DNA of 64,000 nucleotides from Rahnella aceris (GTDB lineage: Bacteria; Pseudomonadota; Gammaproteobacteria; Enterobacterales; Enterobacteriaceae). The notes under the pieces were generated by a model. It searched no databases. It was not told where the DNA came from and saw only the letters and a program-made list of their open reading frames with translations. This document shows positions 35,227-46,623 of the stretch, piece by piece. Made by a program: the position numbers and the translations under genes. The DNA is taken from positions 185,209 to 249,208 of the forward strand of contig NZ_JAADJV010000002.1 of assembly GCF_011684115.1 (NCBI RefSeq), given 5' to 3'. How positions within the stretch are numbered: the stretch's first letter is position 1; each line of letters begins with the position of its first letter.

Positions 35227-36669
35227 ATGAAGGAAGGCGCACTGTCGTTCAAAGAGAAAGTGGCGTACGGAATGGGGGATGCGGGCTGCAATATGATTGG
35301 CGGCGCCATCATGCTGTTTCTTAATTATTTTTACACAGATATCTTCGGTTTAGCCCCGGCACTGGTTGGCGTATTGCTGCTATCAGTGCGTGTTATCGAT
35401 GCCGTCACCGACCCGATCATGGGCGCGATTGCTGACCGTACCACCACCCGCTGGGGCCGTTTCCGCCCGTATTTGTTATGGGTTTCGGTGCCATACGTAC
35501 TGTTCAGTGTGCTGATGTTCACCACACCAGAATGGAGTTACAACAGCAAAGTTATCTATGCGTTTGTAACCTACTTCCTGATGTCCCTGACTTACACCGC
35601 CATCAACATCCCCTACTGCTCGCTGGGCGGCGTCATTACAGCCGATCCGCATGAGCGTGTTGCCTGCCAGTCTTACCGCTTCTTTATGGTAGGGATCGCG
35701 ACGCTGATCCTGTCTTCCACCTTACTGCCGATGGCCGACTTTTTCGGTGGCGCAGACAAAGCCAAGGGCTATCAGATGTCGATGGGGGTGATGGCAATCA
35801 TCGCGCTGTTCATGTTCCTGTTCTGCTTCAGCTCGGTAAAAGAACGTATTCAGCCTGCGGTACCGTCAAAACATGCCTTAAAATCTGACCTGAAAGATGT
35901 GTGGAAAAACGACCAGTGGGTACGCATCCTGCTGCTGACATTCTGCAACGTGTGCCCGGGCTTTATCCGTATGGCAGCCACTATGTATTACGTCACCTGG
36001 GTAATGGAAAAATCCACATCCTTTGCCAGCATGTTTATCAGCCTCGGCGTGGTGGGCATGATGATCGGCAGTGCACTGGCAAAACCGCTGACCGATAAAT
36101 ACTGCAAACTGAAAGTGTTCTTCTGGGCCAATATCATCCTGACCATTTTCTCCTGCGGATTCTATTTCCTCGACCCGCACGCCACCACGCTTATTCTGGT
36201 AGCGTACTTCATCCTCAACATCATGCACCAGCTCCCTTCCCCGCTGCACTGGTCGCTGATGGCCGACGTTGACGATTACGGCGAATGGAAAACCGGCAAA
36301 CGTGTTACCGGCATCAGCTTCTCCGGTAACCTGTTCTTCCTGAAATGCGGACTGGCGGTAGCGGGCGCGATGGTCGGCTTCCTGCTCTCCGCGTATGGCT
36401 ACAATGCCAGCGCAACGCAGCAAAGCGACCATGCCATCAACGGCATCATGTTGTTGTTCACCGTCATTCCTGGCGTGGGCTACCTCATCACTGCCGGTGT
36501 TGTACGCTTACTGAAAGTTGATCGCGAAACCATGCGTACCATTCAGACAGATCTGGAGATTCGCCGCCGTAATTACCGCGAGCTGAATGAATATCACGAC
36601 GAGAAAAATGCACAGGACGCAGAAGCACTCAGCGTCCCACTGACCAGCAAGGAGTTGAAACATGAGTAA
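35227..36669 (+). CDS. Glycoside-pentoside-hexuronide (GPH) family transporter, XynP/YagG-like
   Basis: Cation-coupled sugar symporter of the major facilitator fold, 480 aa, twelve spans. Family signatures seen: KVAYGMGDAGCNMIGGAIMLFLNYFYTD split over the first span, DPIMGAIADRTTTRWGRFRPYLLW in the 2-3 loop (residues about 60-83) and a DVDDYGEWKTGKR motif in the second half. It overlaps the following GH43 gene by 8 bp, so it probably imports the oligosaccharide that enzyme cuts (a xyloside or arabinoside). ATG 35227 has GGAGAGAACATCC upstream. No regulator is adjacent. Not present between aroP and ampE in E. coli. Confidence 0.9.
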   Translation: MKEGALSFKEKVAYGMGDAGCNMIGGAIMLFLNYFYTDIFGLAPALVGVLLLSVRVIDAVTDPIMGAIADRTTTRWGRFRPYLLWVSVPYVLFSVLMFTTPEWSYNSKVIYAFVTYFLMSLTYTAINIPYCSLGGVITADPHERVACQSYRFFMVGIATLILSSTLLPMADFFGGADKAKGYQMSMGVMAIIALFMFLFCFSSVKERIQPAVPSKHALKSDLKDVWKNDQWVRILLLTFCNVCPGFIRMAATMYYVTWVMEKSTSFASMFISLGVVGMMIGSALAKPLTDKYCKLKVFFWANIILTIFSCGFYFLDPHATTLILVAYFILNIMHQLPSPLHWSLMADVDDYGEWKTGKRVTGISFSGNLFFLKCGLAVAGAMVGFLLSAYGYNASATQQSDHAINGIMLLFTVIPGVGYLITAGVVRLLKVDRETMRTIQTDLEIRRRNYRELNEYHDEKNAQDAEALSVPLTSKELKHE

Positions 36670-37636
36670 TTATCCCAACCCGCTGATTGAGCAACGTGCA
36701 GATCCGCATATCTGGCTGCACAGCGACGGAAACTATTACTTTATCGCATCAGTGCCTGAATATGACCGGCTGGAGATCCGCCGCTCGCCAACGCTGACAG
36801 GGCTTGCCGACGCGCCAGCTACCATTGTCTGGCATAAACCTGATACCGGCCCGATGAGCGCACTTATCTGGGCACCGGAGTTGCATTTTATCGACGGACA
36901 ATGGGTGATCTATTACGCGGCCGCCCCCTCACAGGAGATTGTTGACGGCTTATTCCAGCACAGAATGTATGCGCTGGTGTGTGAAGAGGCGGATCCGCTC
37001 ACAGGGAAATGGCAGGAGAAAGGCCGGATCCAGACGCCGATCGACAGCTTCTCGCTCGATGCCACGCACTTTGAGCATCAGGGCAAAAGCTATTATCTGT
37101 GGGCGCAGAAAGACCCGGAAATTCGCGGAAACTCCAATTTGTATCTGGCCGAAATGGAAAACCCGTGGACGCTGAAATCACCGCCCGTCATGCTCAGCAA
37201 GCCGGAGCTGGACTGGGAAATCATCGGTTTTTGGGTTAATGAGGGACCGGCGGTGATCAAACACGGTGATAAAATTTTCATCACCTATTCCGCCAGCGCC
37301 ACCGACGAAAATTACTGTATCGGCCTCCTCACTGCAGACATCAACAGCAATCTGATGGATCCGGTGAGCTGGCATAAATCCCAGCGTCCGGTATTCACCA
37401 CGCAGGCCCAGAACCGGCAGTTCGGGCCGGGACATAACAGCTTCACGCGCAACGAACAGGGCGCAGACGTGCTGGTATATCATGCCCGAAACTACACTGA
37501 AATTGAGGGTGATCCGCTGTACGACCCGAACCGGCATACGCGCATTAAAACCTTCCGCTGGGACGAGAATGGCATGCCCGATTTCGGAGAACCCGCCGCC
37601 GATAACCGTCCGCTGACGTTACAAAAACAGCACTGA
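36662..37636 (+). CDS. Glycoside hydrolase family 43 (arabinofuranosidase/xylosidase type), cytoplasmic
   Basis: Five-bladed propeller glycosidase of 324 aa with no signal peptide. The three acidic residues of the GH43 active site can be placed: Asp in EQRADPHIW (near 14), Asp in SFSLDATHF (near 128) and the general acid Glu in WVNEGPAVI (near 195). Close relatives act on alpha-arabinofuranosides; xylosidase activity is equally possible from sequence alone. The ATG lies inside the end of the transporter gene (8-bp overlap), so the two are translated together: uptake first, hydrolysis in the cytosol. A hairpin closes the operon. Confidence 0.88.
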   Translation: MSNYPNPLIEQRADPHIWLHSDGNYYFIASVPEYDRLEIRRSPTLTGLADAPATIVWHKPDTGPMSALIWAPELHFIDGQWVIYYAAAPSQEIVDGLFQHRMYALVCEEADPLTGKWQEKGRIQTPIDSFSLDATHFEHQGKSYYLWAQKDPEIRGNSNLYLAEMENPWTLKSPPVMLSKPELDWEIIGFWVNEGPAVIKHGDKIFITYSASATDENYCIGLLTADINSNLMDPVSWHKSQRPVFTTQAQNRQFGPGHNSFTRNEQGADVLVYHARNYTEIEGDPLYDPNRHTRIKTFRWDENGMPDFGEPAADNRPLTLQKQH

Positions 37637-37644
37637 CAAAAAAC

Positions 37645-37681
37645 AAAAAGCCCGGACACTAAAAATGTACCGGGCTTTTTT
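37645..37681. terminator. Bidirectional terminator between the GH43 gene and ampE
   Basis: AAAAAGCCCGG (37645-37655) pairs with CCGGGCTTTTT (37670-37680). T-rich tracts follow on both strands, and both flanking genes end toward it. Confidence 0.9.
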
Positions 37682-37707
37682 ATGCAATATCGGATGATAA
37701 AAGAGAA

Positions 37708-38562
37708 TTAAATCAAGGTGCCGTAAATCGTCAGCAGCGCTACAACCACCAGGATTATCATCGTCACTTTACGCGCGAGGCTCACAGCAGCGCGAGGTGT
37801 CTGTACCGGATCGGTATGCGGATCGCGCGCCAGAGAGAACTGCGCCAGCCGCGTTAATACATGGTATTGCGAAGAGTGAATATCGCCCAGCGAAGCAAAC
37901 CAGGCCGGTAAGGCTTTCTCGCCATGACCAAGCAATGCATAAGCCACGCCAGCCAGACGAACAGGGATCCAGTCGAGAATATGTAACAGGGCATCCACGC
38001 CGGACTGCGAACGTTTCAACGGCGGCATATGGCGCGCCAGCCAGGTCTGGTAACCGCGCAATACGGCATAACCGCCCAGCGCTATCGGTCCGTAAGGCCC
38101 ACAAACCACGAACCAGAACAACGGCCCGAGATAGTAACGGTAGTTAATCCAAAGCAGCGCATTTTGCAGCTCTCTCAGCCGGGCTTCTTCGCTGCAATCT
38201 GTCGGCAACCCGTGGATCAAGGCCAGCTCTTCTGCCATTTCCTTACAGGCATCAGCATCGCCCTGACGGGCGGACTTAAGGTAGGCACGGTAATGCTTGC
38301 GTTTGATGCCAGCGCCAATACACAGCAGACATAAAATCACCCAGAAAATCAGGGTTGGCACCCCGAAGAAGATCCCCTGCACTGCGCGCAATACTGCCCA
38401 GATGATCACCATCCAGACAATCGTAATGACCAGCGTTTTAGCCAGAGAAGCCTGCCGGCCGCGGCGGAAAATCACCTCAAACCGATGATCCAACTGCCAG
38501 TGTTCACCCAGTTTGAACAAGCGTTCCCAAGCCAGCACCAGGAGCAAAGTAAATAACGTCAT
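37708..38562 (-). CDS. ampE: AmpE, inner-membrane regulator of beta-lactamase induction
   Basis: Membrane protein co-transcribed with ampD; 284 aa, the same length as E. coli AmpE. Start [27 protein letters not shown], a central pair of spans (about 48-90), a region [24 protein letters not shown] and a C-terminal span ([19 protein letters not shown]). Reported as a sensory membrane partner of AmpD, but its biochemical role is not settled. It follows ampD after a 59-bp gap. Confidence 0.93.
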   Translation of the reverse strand: MTLFTLLLVLAWERLFKLGEHWQLDHRFEVIFRRGRQASLAKTLVITIVWMVIIWAVLRAVQGIFFGVPTLIFWVILCLLCIGAGIKRKHYRAYLKSARQGDADACKEMAEELALIHGLPTDCSEEARLRELQNALLWINYRYYLGPLFWFVVCGPYGPIALGGYAVLRGYQTWLARHMPPLKRSQSGVDALLHILDWIPVRLAGVAYALLGHGEKALPAWFASLGDIHSSQYHVLTRLAQFSLARDPHTDPVQTPRAAVSLARKVTMIILVVVALLTIYGTLI

Positions 38563-38621
38563 CGATTGTCACTCTCTCTAAACACATCACACCCGTAAAA
38601 ACGAAACCGAAAACCGGTTAA

Positions 38622-40182
<1,561 letters not shown>

Positions 40183-40192
40183 TCGCTGCGCT

Positions 40193-40222
40193 GTTGCCCC
40201 TGAATTCCTTTCGAGGGGCAAC
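40193..40222 (+). terminator. Hairpin downstream of nadC
   Basis: GTTGCCCCT (40193-40201) pairs with AGGGGCAAC (40214-40222). No T-run follows, so it may only pause transcription or protect the 3' end. The rest of the 291-bp nadC-ppdD gap shows no gene. Confidence 0.45.
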
Positions 40223-40473
40223 ACGAATTCTTGCGATCTATTTCATCTTGCCGCACTACCCTCGCATTCACCCTTTCTGAACACCACCCCCTTTTTCATT
40301 TCATCTTTATTGTTGCGAGACATCGCACATATGTTTTGCCTGCCTTGCTGGCATACATATTTATCCTGGCAGATGTCGTGGAAAAGTCAGCAATAGCGCT
40401 GGAGTCAGGCTTTTTCTCCGTTTAGTTTGCTGCCTGAGAAACAACTACGCAGTCTTACGAAACGGAGAACGCC

Positions 40474-40920
40474 ATGAAACGGCAACAAGGATTTACCCTC
40501 ATTGAACTGATGGTAGTGATCGCGATTATTGCGATCCTCAGTGCCATCGGCATACCCGCTTACCAGAGTTATATCCAGAAAGCAGCCATGACTGACATGC
40601 TGCAAATTATGGTGCCCTACAAAACCGGCGTCGAACTGTGCGTCATCGATACGGGGGCGCTGACGAATTGCAGCGCCGGCAGTCAGGGAATTCCGGCGGC
40701 AGCTACCAGTCGTTATGTCAGCCAGATTCAGGTTAATGCGGGCGTAATTTCACTGACAGGTCAGCAGGCACTGGACGGTCTCAGCGTTGTGATGACACCG
40801 GTCCGGGATAATCAGGCGGGCGGTATCACATGGAGCAGAATCTGCACCAATGCCAGTAATACTTCGATGGTTGAAGCTTGCGAAAGCGTTTTTCGGTTTG
40901 ACACCACAGGAGCGCCATAA
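40474..40920 (+). CDS. ppdD: Type IV prepilin (major pilin PpdD)
   Basis: Pilin of the PilA/PpdD family, 148 aa. The class III leader is short and basic (MKRQQG) and is cut before Phe7, giving the usual FTLIELMVVIAIIAILSAI hydrophobic N-terminus with Glu5 of the mature protein. The globular part holds cysteine pairs (ELCVIDTG/TNCSAG and RICTNAS/EACES). Needs a prepilin peptidase, which is not in the window. ppdD, hofB and hofC form one operon; the stop overlaps the hofB start by one base (TAATG). Confidence 0.95.
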   Translation: MKRQQGFTLIELMVVIAIIAILSAIGIPAYQSYIQKAAMTDMLQIMVPYKTGVELCVIDTGALTNCSAGSQGIPAAATSRYVSQIQVNAGVISLTGQQALDGLSVVMTPVRDNQAGGITWSRICTNASNTSMVEACESVFRFDTTGAP

Positions 40921-42416
40921 TGAGTGATATGCCACGGCGCCCCGAGTCTCTACCCGATAATGATCGCCTGCAAAGCGAAGCGTCACTTGAAGCACTGTGT
41001 CAGCGCTATAAAGCCGTTGTATTGCATCGCGACAACCAGACTCTTCATGTTGCATGCCATGAAACAGAAGCAGACACGGATGCCTTAAGTAATGTATTGC
41101 GCTTTACCACCGGCTTAAAAGTGCAGCTTGAACGCTGGCCACAAACGCGGCTTGAACAAGTCATGGAGCAAGGAAATTCAGAAATAAAGAAAAAAACGGC
41201 CGCAGACGAATCGTGGTCATCCGCGCAAAGCGATGAAAACAATGAACTGAATAATCAGAGTGATGCGCCGGTCATTAATTCTCTCAATCAGATACTCAGG
41301 CAGGCCATCACCCGCAGGGCTTCAGATATACACTTTGAGCCGTACGAGCACAGTTTCCGGGTTCGTATGCGAATTGACGGAGTATTGCAGGAAGTCCCCG
41401 GACCTGAATTTTCGATGGCAGCGGGCGTGTGCGCACGACTAAAGATTATGGGGCAGCTGAATGTCGCTGAGCGACGGTTACCCCAAGATGGCCAGCTCTC
41501 AGTCATGCTGCAAAATCAGAGATATTCCATGAGAGTATCTTCTCTGCCGACCTTACACGGCGAAAAGATCGTGCTGCGCATTCTGCATATGACTCAGCAG
41601 GATCTCTCTATGCCTCAACTGGGCTTCACACCACGGGATCTGGACTATTTCAAAGCTGCGCTTAAACATCCACAAGGGCTAATTCTGGTCACCGGCCCGA
41701 CAGGCAGCGGAAAAACGGTCACGCTTTACAGTGGTCTTCGTCATCTTAATGCCATCTCCCGCAATATTTGCAGCGTGGAAGACCCGATTGAGATCCCGGT
41801 CAGTGGCATCAATCAGACCCAGATTAACAGCAAAACAGACCTCAGTTTTGCCAGTGTCCTGCGTGCGTTATTACGTCAGGATCCTGATGTGATTATGGTC
41901 GGAGAGATCCGCGATAAAGAAACGGCCGAAATCGCGGTAAAAGCCGCTCAGACCGGACATCTGGTGCTCTCAACACTGCATACCAATTCCACTTGCGAAA
42001 CACTGACCCGCCTGCAACAGATGGGGATTGAAGGTTTTCATATTGCTGCCAGCTTGCGTCTGGTTATTGCCCAGCGGCTGGTACGAAAACTCTGCCCGCA
42101 TTGCCGTAAACCGCATGTATCACTGGTCGAAAAAGGTGCTGATGGCAGCAGCGGACACATGCAGTTGTGGCTACCTGCAGGATGCCATCAATGCTTTTCG
42201 GGCTATTACGGACGCACCGGTATTTATGAAACGCTGAACATAACACCCGGTTTACAACAGGCGCTGGTGGCAGAGGCAAGTGTCAATGAGTTGAGTAAGA
42301 TTGCCCGCGAACAAGGGCAAAAAACGTTGCAGGAAGCCGGTATGGCGCTGGTCGAACAAGGGATCACCTCACTTGAAGAACTTTATCGTGTTACCGGTGA
42401 AGGCGCGGATACATGA
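40920..42416 (+). CDS. hofB: Type IV pilus assembly ATPase (PilB/GspE family)
   Basis: Cytoplasmic secretion ATPase that powers pilus extension. 498 aa, longer than E. coli HofB (461). Walker A GPTGSGKTVTLYSG, the Asp box TSRNICSVEDPIE-like segment, Walker B DPDVIMVGEIRDKETAEIA and the His box TLHTNS are all present, as is the zinc tetracysteine (KLCPHCRKPH and GCHQCFSGYYGRTG). The N-terminal 120 residues are more variable. It overlaps hofC by 4 bp (ATGA). Confidence 0.94.
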   Translation: MSDMPRRPESLPDNDRLQSEASLEALCQRYKAVVLHRDNQTLHVACHETEADTDALSNVLRFTTGLKVQLERWPQTRLEQVMEQGNSEIKKKTAADESWSSAQSDENNELNNQSDAPVINSLNQILRQAITRRASDIHFEPYEHSFRVRMRIDGVLQEVPGPEFSMAAGVCARLKIMGQLNVAERRLPQDGQLSVMLQNQRYSMRVSSLPTLHGEKIVLRILHMTQQDLSMPQLGFTPRDLDYFKAALKHPQGLILVTGPTGSGKTVTLYSGLRHLNAISRNICSVEDPIEIPVSGINQTQINSKTDLSFASVLRALLRQDPDVIMVGEIRDKETAEIAVKAAQTGHLVLSTLHTNSTCETLTRLQQMGIEGFHIAASLRLVIAQRLVRKLCPHCRKPHVSLVEKGADGSSGHMQLWLPAGCHQCFSGYYGRTGIYETLNITPGLQQALVAEASVNELSKIAREQGQKTLQEAGMALVEQGITSLEELYRVTGEGADT

Positions 42417-43633
42417 AAACTGACGGCGGCGCACCTCAGTCCTGGCGGTTATATCACTGGCAGGCTATCGACACTCTGGGAAGCCTTCAGCAAGATCACT
42501 GCATTGAGGTGGGTAAGGACGGCATTTACCAGCAGCTTTTTGCTGCTGGATTGCAACCGCTGAAAATCAGAATGAAGCAGCGATTGGGACGACGTTTCTG
42601 GAAAAATCAGGAACGTGTTGCATTCGTCAGGCAACTTGCAACGCTGCTACAAGCCGGGCTACCGCTGGTCAATAGCCTGACGTTGCTGGCCAACGAGCAC
42701 CCGAAACCCGCGTGGCATTGTGTACTGTCAAATGTTGCGAAAGGCGTTCGCGAAGGAAAACCGCTGTCGGTAACACTGAATCATTATCCCGATGTATTTC
42801 CTGATATTTACAGACAGATAATTTCTATTGGTGAGCTAACGGGACAACTGGACAAATGCTGCCTGCAACTGGCGACTCAGCAGGAACAACAGGCTGAATT
42901 AAGAAGCAAAGTAAAAAAGGCGTTGCGGTATCCGCTGATTGTTAGCGTTATCGCTATCGTGGTCACTCTGCTGATGCTGACTTTAGTATTGCCTGAGTTT
43001 GCCAAAATCTATGCTTCCTTTGATGCCGAACTCCCCTGGTTTACACGCATGCTGGTCATTGCTTCTGATGCCCTCATCAGCATCGGCCCCTGGCTGGTGG
43101 GTACTTTTTCGTTTTGTTGTTTCGGCTATCTGCAGAAGTTGCACCCGCTTAAGCACTGGCAACTGCGTGAGCAGATGTTACTGCTCAGGTTACCTCTGAC
43201 GTCACGACTGGTGACAGACAGTTGCCTCAGCCAGATATTTCAAACGCTGGCAATGACACAACAGGCGGGCATGACGTTAATTGCCGGGCTGGCAGCAGCG
43301 TCTGCATCAATGTCCAATCTGCATTTTCAGGCCGCACTGAACCAGATACGTGAGCAAATCATGCAAGGAACACCGTTACACAAAGCTTTTGTCCAGTCGC
43401 CACTGTTCCCGACCTTATGTCATCAGCTGATAAAAATCGGTGAAGAATCAGGGTCTCTGGACGAGTTACTGCTGAAACTCGCATATCTGCATCATGACAA
43501 AGCTAACTCGCTGGCAGAAACGTTGTCACAAACGATTGAGCCGGTACTCATGGCCGTAATGGGGGTGATTGTCGGTGGGCTGGTGATTGCGATGTATCTG
43601 CCAATTTTCCAGCTAGGTTCGGTTATGGGATAA
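42413..43633 (+). CDS. hofC: Type IV pilus inner-membrane platform protein (PilC/GspF family)
   Basis: Integral membrane assembly platform that couples the ATPase to pilin addition. 406 aa with the two GspF domains: QERVAFVRQLATLLQAGLPLVNSL / ISIGELTGQL in the first and TDSCLSQIFQTLAMTQQAGM / LIKIGEESGSLDELL in the second, separated and followed by membrane spans (VIAIVVTLLMLTLVLPEF, MAVMGVIVGGLVIAMYLPIF). All catalytic-system partners except the peptidase and secretin genes are adjacent. No plus-strand terminator is evident after it; the gene converges on guaC. Confidence 0.94.
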   Translation: MKTDGGAPQSWRLYHWQAIDTLGSLQQDHCIEVGKDGIYQQLFAAGLQPLKIRMKQRLGRRFWKNQERVAFVRQLATLLQAGLPLVNSLTLLANEHPKPAWHCVLSNVAKGVREGKPLSVTLNHYPDVFPDIYRQIISIGELTGQLDKCCLQLATQQEQQAELRSKVKKALRYPLIVSVIAIVVTLLMLTLVLPEFAKIYASFDAELPWFTRMLVIASDALISIGPWLVGTFSFCCFGYLQKLHPLKHWQLREQMLLLRLPLTSRLVTDSCLSQIFQTLAMTQQAGMTLIAGLAAASASMSNLHFQAALNQIREQIMQGTPLHKAFVQSPLFPTLCHQLIKIGEESGSLDELLLKLAYLHHDKANSLAETLSQTIEPVLMAVMGVIVGGLVIAMYLPIFQLGSVMG

Positions 43634-43642
43634 ATCAAAGAG

Positions 43643-43670
43643 GAAAAAGCGGCGAAAAATGTTTCGCCGC
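43643..43670 (-). terminator. Rho-independent terminator of guaC
   Basis: GCGGCGAAA (43649-43657) pairs with TTTCGCCGC (43662-43670); on the minus strand TTTTTCC follows. It lies 17 bp after the guaC stop. Confidence 0.85.
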
Positions 43671-43686
43671 CATTATGGTCATATCC

Positions 43687-44730
43687 TTACTTACTGCCGA
43701 ACAGACGGTTTTCCTGTTCCGCAACGCGGATGAAGGTTGTACGTTTGGTCAGTTCTTTCAGGCGCTCTGCACCGACGTAAGTACAGGCAGAACGCAGCCC
43801 ACCGAGAATGTCACGCACGGTGTTTTCAACCGGACCGCGCAGAGGCAATTTGACTGTTTTACCTTCCGCTGCGCGGTATTCAGCAACACCGCCGACGTGG
43901 CGTTTCATCGCAGATTCTGAACTCATACCGTAGAAAAGCATGAATTTTTCGCCATTCTCTTCAACGACCGTGCCTTCACACTCGTCATGCGCAGCCAGCA
44001 TCCCGCCAAGCATAACGAAATCAGCACCGCCGCCGAACGCTTTTGCCACGTCACCCGGAACAGCACAGCCGCCATCGCTGACAATCTGTCCGCCCAGACC
44101 GTGAGCAGCATCAGCACATTCGATAACAGCAGAAAGCTGCGGATATCCCACGCCGGTTTTTACGCGAGTCGTACATACCGATCCCGGGCCGATGCCGACT
44201 TTTACAATATCCGCGCCAGAAAGAATAAGTTCTTCCACCATTTCACCGGTCACCACGTTGCCTGCACAAATGACTTTATCGGGGCAAGCTTCGCGTACAC
44301 GTTGCAGGAAACCCACAAAGTGCTCGGAATAACCATTAGCGACATCCAGGCAAACAAACTTCAGCAGAGGCGACAAAGCAAGAATTTGCAGGGTTTTAAC
44401 GAAATCAGCTTCTGACGTCCCGGTCGATACCATGATATTACGCAGCACGGATTCATCGGAGGAAGTCACGAATGCCTGCCACTGTTCTACGGTGTAATGT
44501 TTGTGCACGGCCGTAAGCAAACCAAAAGACGCCAGTACGGTCGCCATACGGAATGTGCCGACGGTATCCATGTTCGCAGCAATAATCGGGGTGCCGGACC
44601 AGTTAAAACCTGAGTGTTTGAATGTGAATGTGCGCTCCAGTTCAACTTCGGAACGACTTTTGAGAGTGGAACGCTTAGGGCGGATGAGTACGTCTTTAAA
44701 ACCTAACTTTAAATCTTCTTCAATGCGCAT
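43687..44730 (-). CDS. guaC: GMP reductase
   Basis: NADPH-dependent conversion of GMP to IMP, linking guanine and adenine nucleotide pools. 347 aa, identical in length to E. coli GuaC. IMPDH/GMPR barrel with the catalytic cysteine loop [19 protein letters not shown] (Cys186 in E. coli), [14 protein letters not shown] and the flap region [24 protein letters not shown]. The CBS insert of IMP dehydrogenase is absent, which separates it from guaB. ATG 44730 has only a weak ribosome site. Divergent from coaE over 242 bp in which no other gene is seen. Confidence 0.97.
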   Translation of the reverse strand: MRIEEDLKLGFKDVLIRPKRSTLKSRSEVELERTFTFKHSGFNWSGTPIIAANMDTVGTFRMATVLASFGLLTAVHKHYTVEQWQAFVTSSDESVLRNIMVSTGTSEADFVKTLQILALSPLLKFVCLDVANGYSEHFVGFLQRVREACPDKVICAGNVVTGEMVEELILSGADIVKVGIGPGSVCTTRVKTGVGYPQLSAVIECADAAHGLGGQIVSDGGCAVPGDVAKAFGGGADFVMLGGMLAAHDECEGTVVEENGEKFMLFYGMSSESAMKRHVGGVAEYRAAEGKTVKLPLRGPVENTVRDILGGLRSACTYVGAERLKELTKRTTFIRVAEQENRLFGSK

Positions 44731-44972
44731 GGCGGGTTAGTCCTGGTTTGGCGACGGGTCGCTAGGGTGCACGAAAAATTTTTACACACCCTTTCCAGTG
44801 GTTTTATCATACACAGGAAAATGACAACGGCAAGATGGCTTTTACAACCTTCATCACAGACTTTTGATTGTGCAGATTAATAATTTTTCGCATCAAAACC
44901 GAGAACACCACGGCTTGCACTTACTCATAATCTCTTTATCATTTACCTAACTAATTTTATCAGAGCACCAGC

Positions 44973-45569
44973 ATGAGCTATATCGTTGCATTGACCGGGG
45001 GTATCGGTAGTGGCAAAAGTACCGTTTCCGAAAGCTTCGCCCGTCATGGCGTAAGCATTGTCGATGCAGATGTGATTGCCCGCCAGGTCGTTGCTCAAGG
45101 TGAGCCAGCGCTGGAAGAATTAAGACAGCGATTTGGTGAAAGCATTATTTCCGCTGATGGCTCACTGAACCGCCCGGCCCTTCGGGCGCGGATTTTTAGC
45201 AATCCTGATGAAAAAGAATGGGTTAATAAATTATTACACCCCATTATTCATGCCAGAACACAACGTTTGATTGCTGAGGCGCAGACGCCGTACGTGCTCT
45301 GGGTCGTACCGCTGCTGATTGAAAATGGATTACAGACGCAAGCAAATCGCGTTCTGGTGGTGGATGTTGAGCCACATATTCAACTTTCCCGGACGATGTC
45401 GCGCGATGGCATCAGCCGCCAGCAGGCTGAAAGTATTATTGCTGCACAGGTCAGTCGTGAAAAACGTCGGGCCTGTGCGGATGACATTATTGATAACAGC
45501 GGTGATCCGAAATTAATTGAACCGCGTGTTGCCCAACTACATCACCGCTATTTGCAACTTGCGGTGTGA
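44973..45569 (+). CDS. coaE: Dephospho-CoA kinase
   Basis: Last step of coenzyme A synthesis: phosphorylates the 3'-OH of dephospho-CoA. 198 aa with the P-loop [12 protein letters not shown] at residues 7-18, the CoA-domain motif [24 protein letters not shown] and the lid region [17 protein letters not shown]. First gene of coaE-zapD-yacG. Confidence 0.96.
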   Translation: MSYIVALTGGIGSGKSTVSESFARHGVSIVDADVIARQVVAQGEPALEELRQRFGESIISADGSLNRPALRARIFSNPDEKEWVNKLLHPIIHARTQRLIAEAQTPYVLWVVPLLIENGLQTQANRVLVVDVEPHIQLSRTMSRDGISRQQAESIIAAQVSREKRRACADDIIDNSGDPKLIEPRVAQLHHRYLQLAV

Positions 45570-45594
45570 GTAAACAGACAGGATATTGCCAAGC

Positions 45595-46347
45595 ATGACT
45601 GATGTAGCTGCAACCGTTCTCTTTGAACATCCACTGAATGAGAAAATGCGCACCTGGCTTCGCATCGAATTTTTGTTGCAACAGATGCATTCCAACGCAC
45701 AACTCACTGATATTGCTTCTGCTCTGCTATTTTTTCGCACCACTTCAGATTTACTGGATGTACTGGAACGTGGTGAAGTCCGTACCGATTTACTGAAAGA
45801 GCTTGAGCGCCAGCAGCAAAAATTGTCTCAATGGAAAGATGTCCCGGGCGTTGATTTAGCAAGGATCGAGGGGCTGCGCGCTGAGCTTAAGCAATGTGCA
45901 TCTGTGTTAATGAAAGCACCACGCATAGGGCAAGCGCTGAAGGAAGATCGCCTGATGGCCCTGGTTCGCCAGCGTCTGAGTATCCCCGGCGGGTGTTGCA
46001 GCTTTGATTTGCCGACACTGCATATCTGGCTGCATCTGGCACAATCACAACGTGATCGTGAAGTGCAAAACTGGCTCGAAACACTGGCTCCGCTGAATAA
46101 TTCGCTCATGATGGTACTGGATCTGATCCGCCAGTCAGGCGCGTTTCGCAATCAAATCAGTCTGAATGGTTTTTTCCAGGACAACGCTGAAGGCGCAGAT
46201 CTGTTACGATTGCGACTCTCGATGGAAAATCAGCTTTACCCGCAAGTATCCGGGCATAAAACCCGTTATGCCATTCGCTTTTTACCCCTCGACAGCGAAC
46301 ATGGCGTGGTTCCCGCGCGACTGAATTTTGAACTTGCCTGCTGCTAG
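45595..46347 (+). CDS. zapD: Cell division protein ZapD (FtsZ-associated)
   Basis: Cytoplasmic protein that cross-links FtsZ filaments into bundles at the Z-ring. 250 aa, E. coli length about 247. Conserved segments: [24 protein letters not shown] at the start (helical domain), [27 protein letters not shown] and [21 protein letters not shown] in the beta domain. A TTG at 45586 is in frame, but ATG 45595 has better spacing to AGGA and is preferred. 25 bp after coaE. Confidence 0.95.
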   Translation: MTDVAATVLFEHPLNEKMRTWLRIEFLLQQMHSNAQLTDIASALLFFRTTSDLLDVLERGEVRTDLLKELERQQQKLSQWKDVPGVDLARIEGLRAELKQCASVLMKAPRIGQALKEDRLMALVRQRLSIPGGCCSFDLPTLHIWLHLAQSQRDREVQNWLETLAPLNNSLMMVLDLIRQSGAFRNQISLNGFFQDNAEGADLLRLRLSMENQLYPQVSGHKTRYAIRFLPLDSEHGVVPARLNFELACC

Positions 46348-46356
46348 GAGTTGCAA

Positions 46357-46554
46357 ATGGACCCTGAAATCATTGAAGTAAATTGCCCGACCTGTCAGAA
46401 AATAGTGGTTTGGGGTGAACAAAGCCCTTACCGCCCTTTTTGTTCCAAGCGTTGCCAGCTTATTGATCTCGGCGAATGGGCCGATGAAGAGAAACGCATC
46501 CCAAGTAAGGGTGACGTGAATGATCTGGACGACTGGAGTGAAGAAGAGATTTAA
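46357..46554 (+). CDS. yacG: YacG, zinc-finger DNA gyrase inhibitor
   Basis: Small zinc protein (65 aa) that in E. coli binds GyrB and blocks DNA binding by gyrase. The four zinc cysteines are seen in VNCPTCQK and [15 protein letters not shown]. The acidic tail [15 protein letters not shown] end matches the family. Start ATG 46357 lies seven bases after AGGAG; the in-frame TTG at 46351 is too close to that site. 9 bp after zapD; terminator at 46573. Confidence 0.93.
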   Translation: MDPEIIEVNCPTCQKIVVWGEQSPYRPFCSKRCQLIDLGEWADEEKRIPSKGDVNDLDDWSEEEI

Positions 46555-46572
46555 TCCAGACAACGGGTATAG

Positions 46573-46596
46573 AAAAAGGGGCTTCGGTCCCTTTTT
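46573..46596. terminator. Bidirectional terminator between yacG and mutT
   Basis: AAAAAGGG (46573-46580) and CCCTTTTT (46589-46596) with an inner UUCG tetraloop closed by C-G. The A/T flanks act as T-runs on either strand; both genes converge here. Confidence 0.9.
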
Positions 46597-46623
46597 CTAT
46601 ATGCCATCAAATTCTACACGTAA

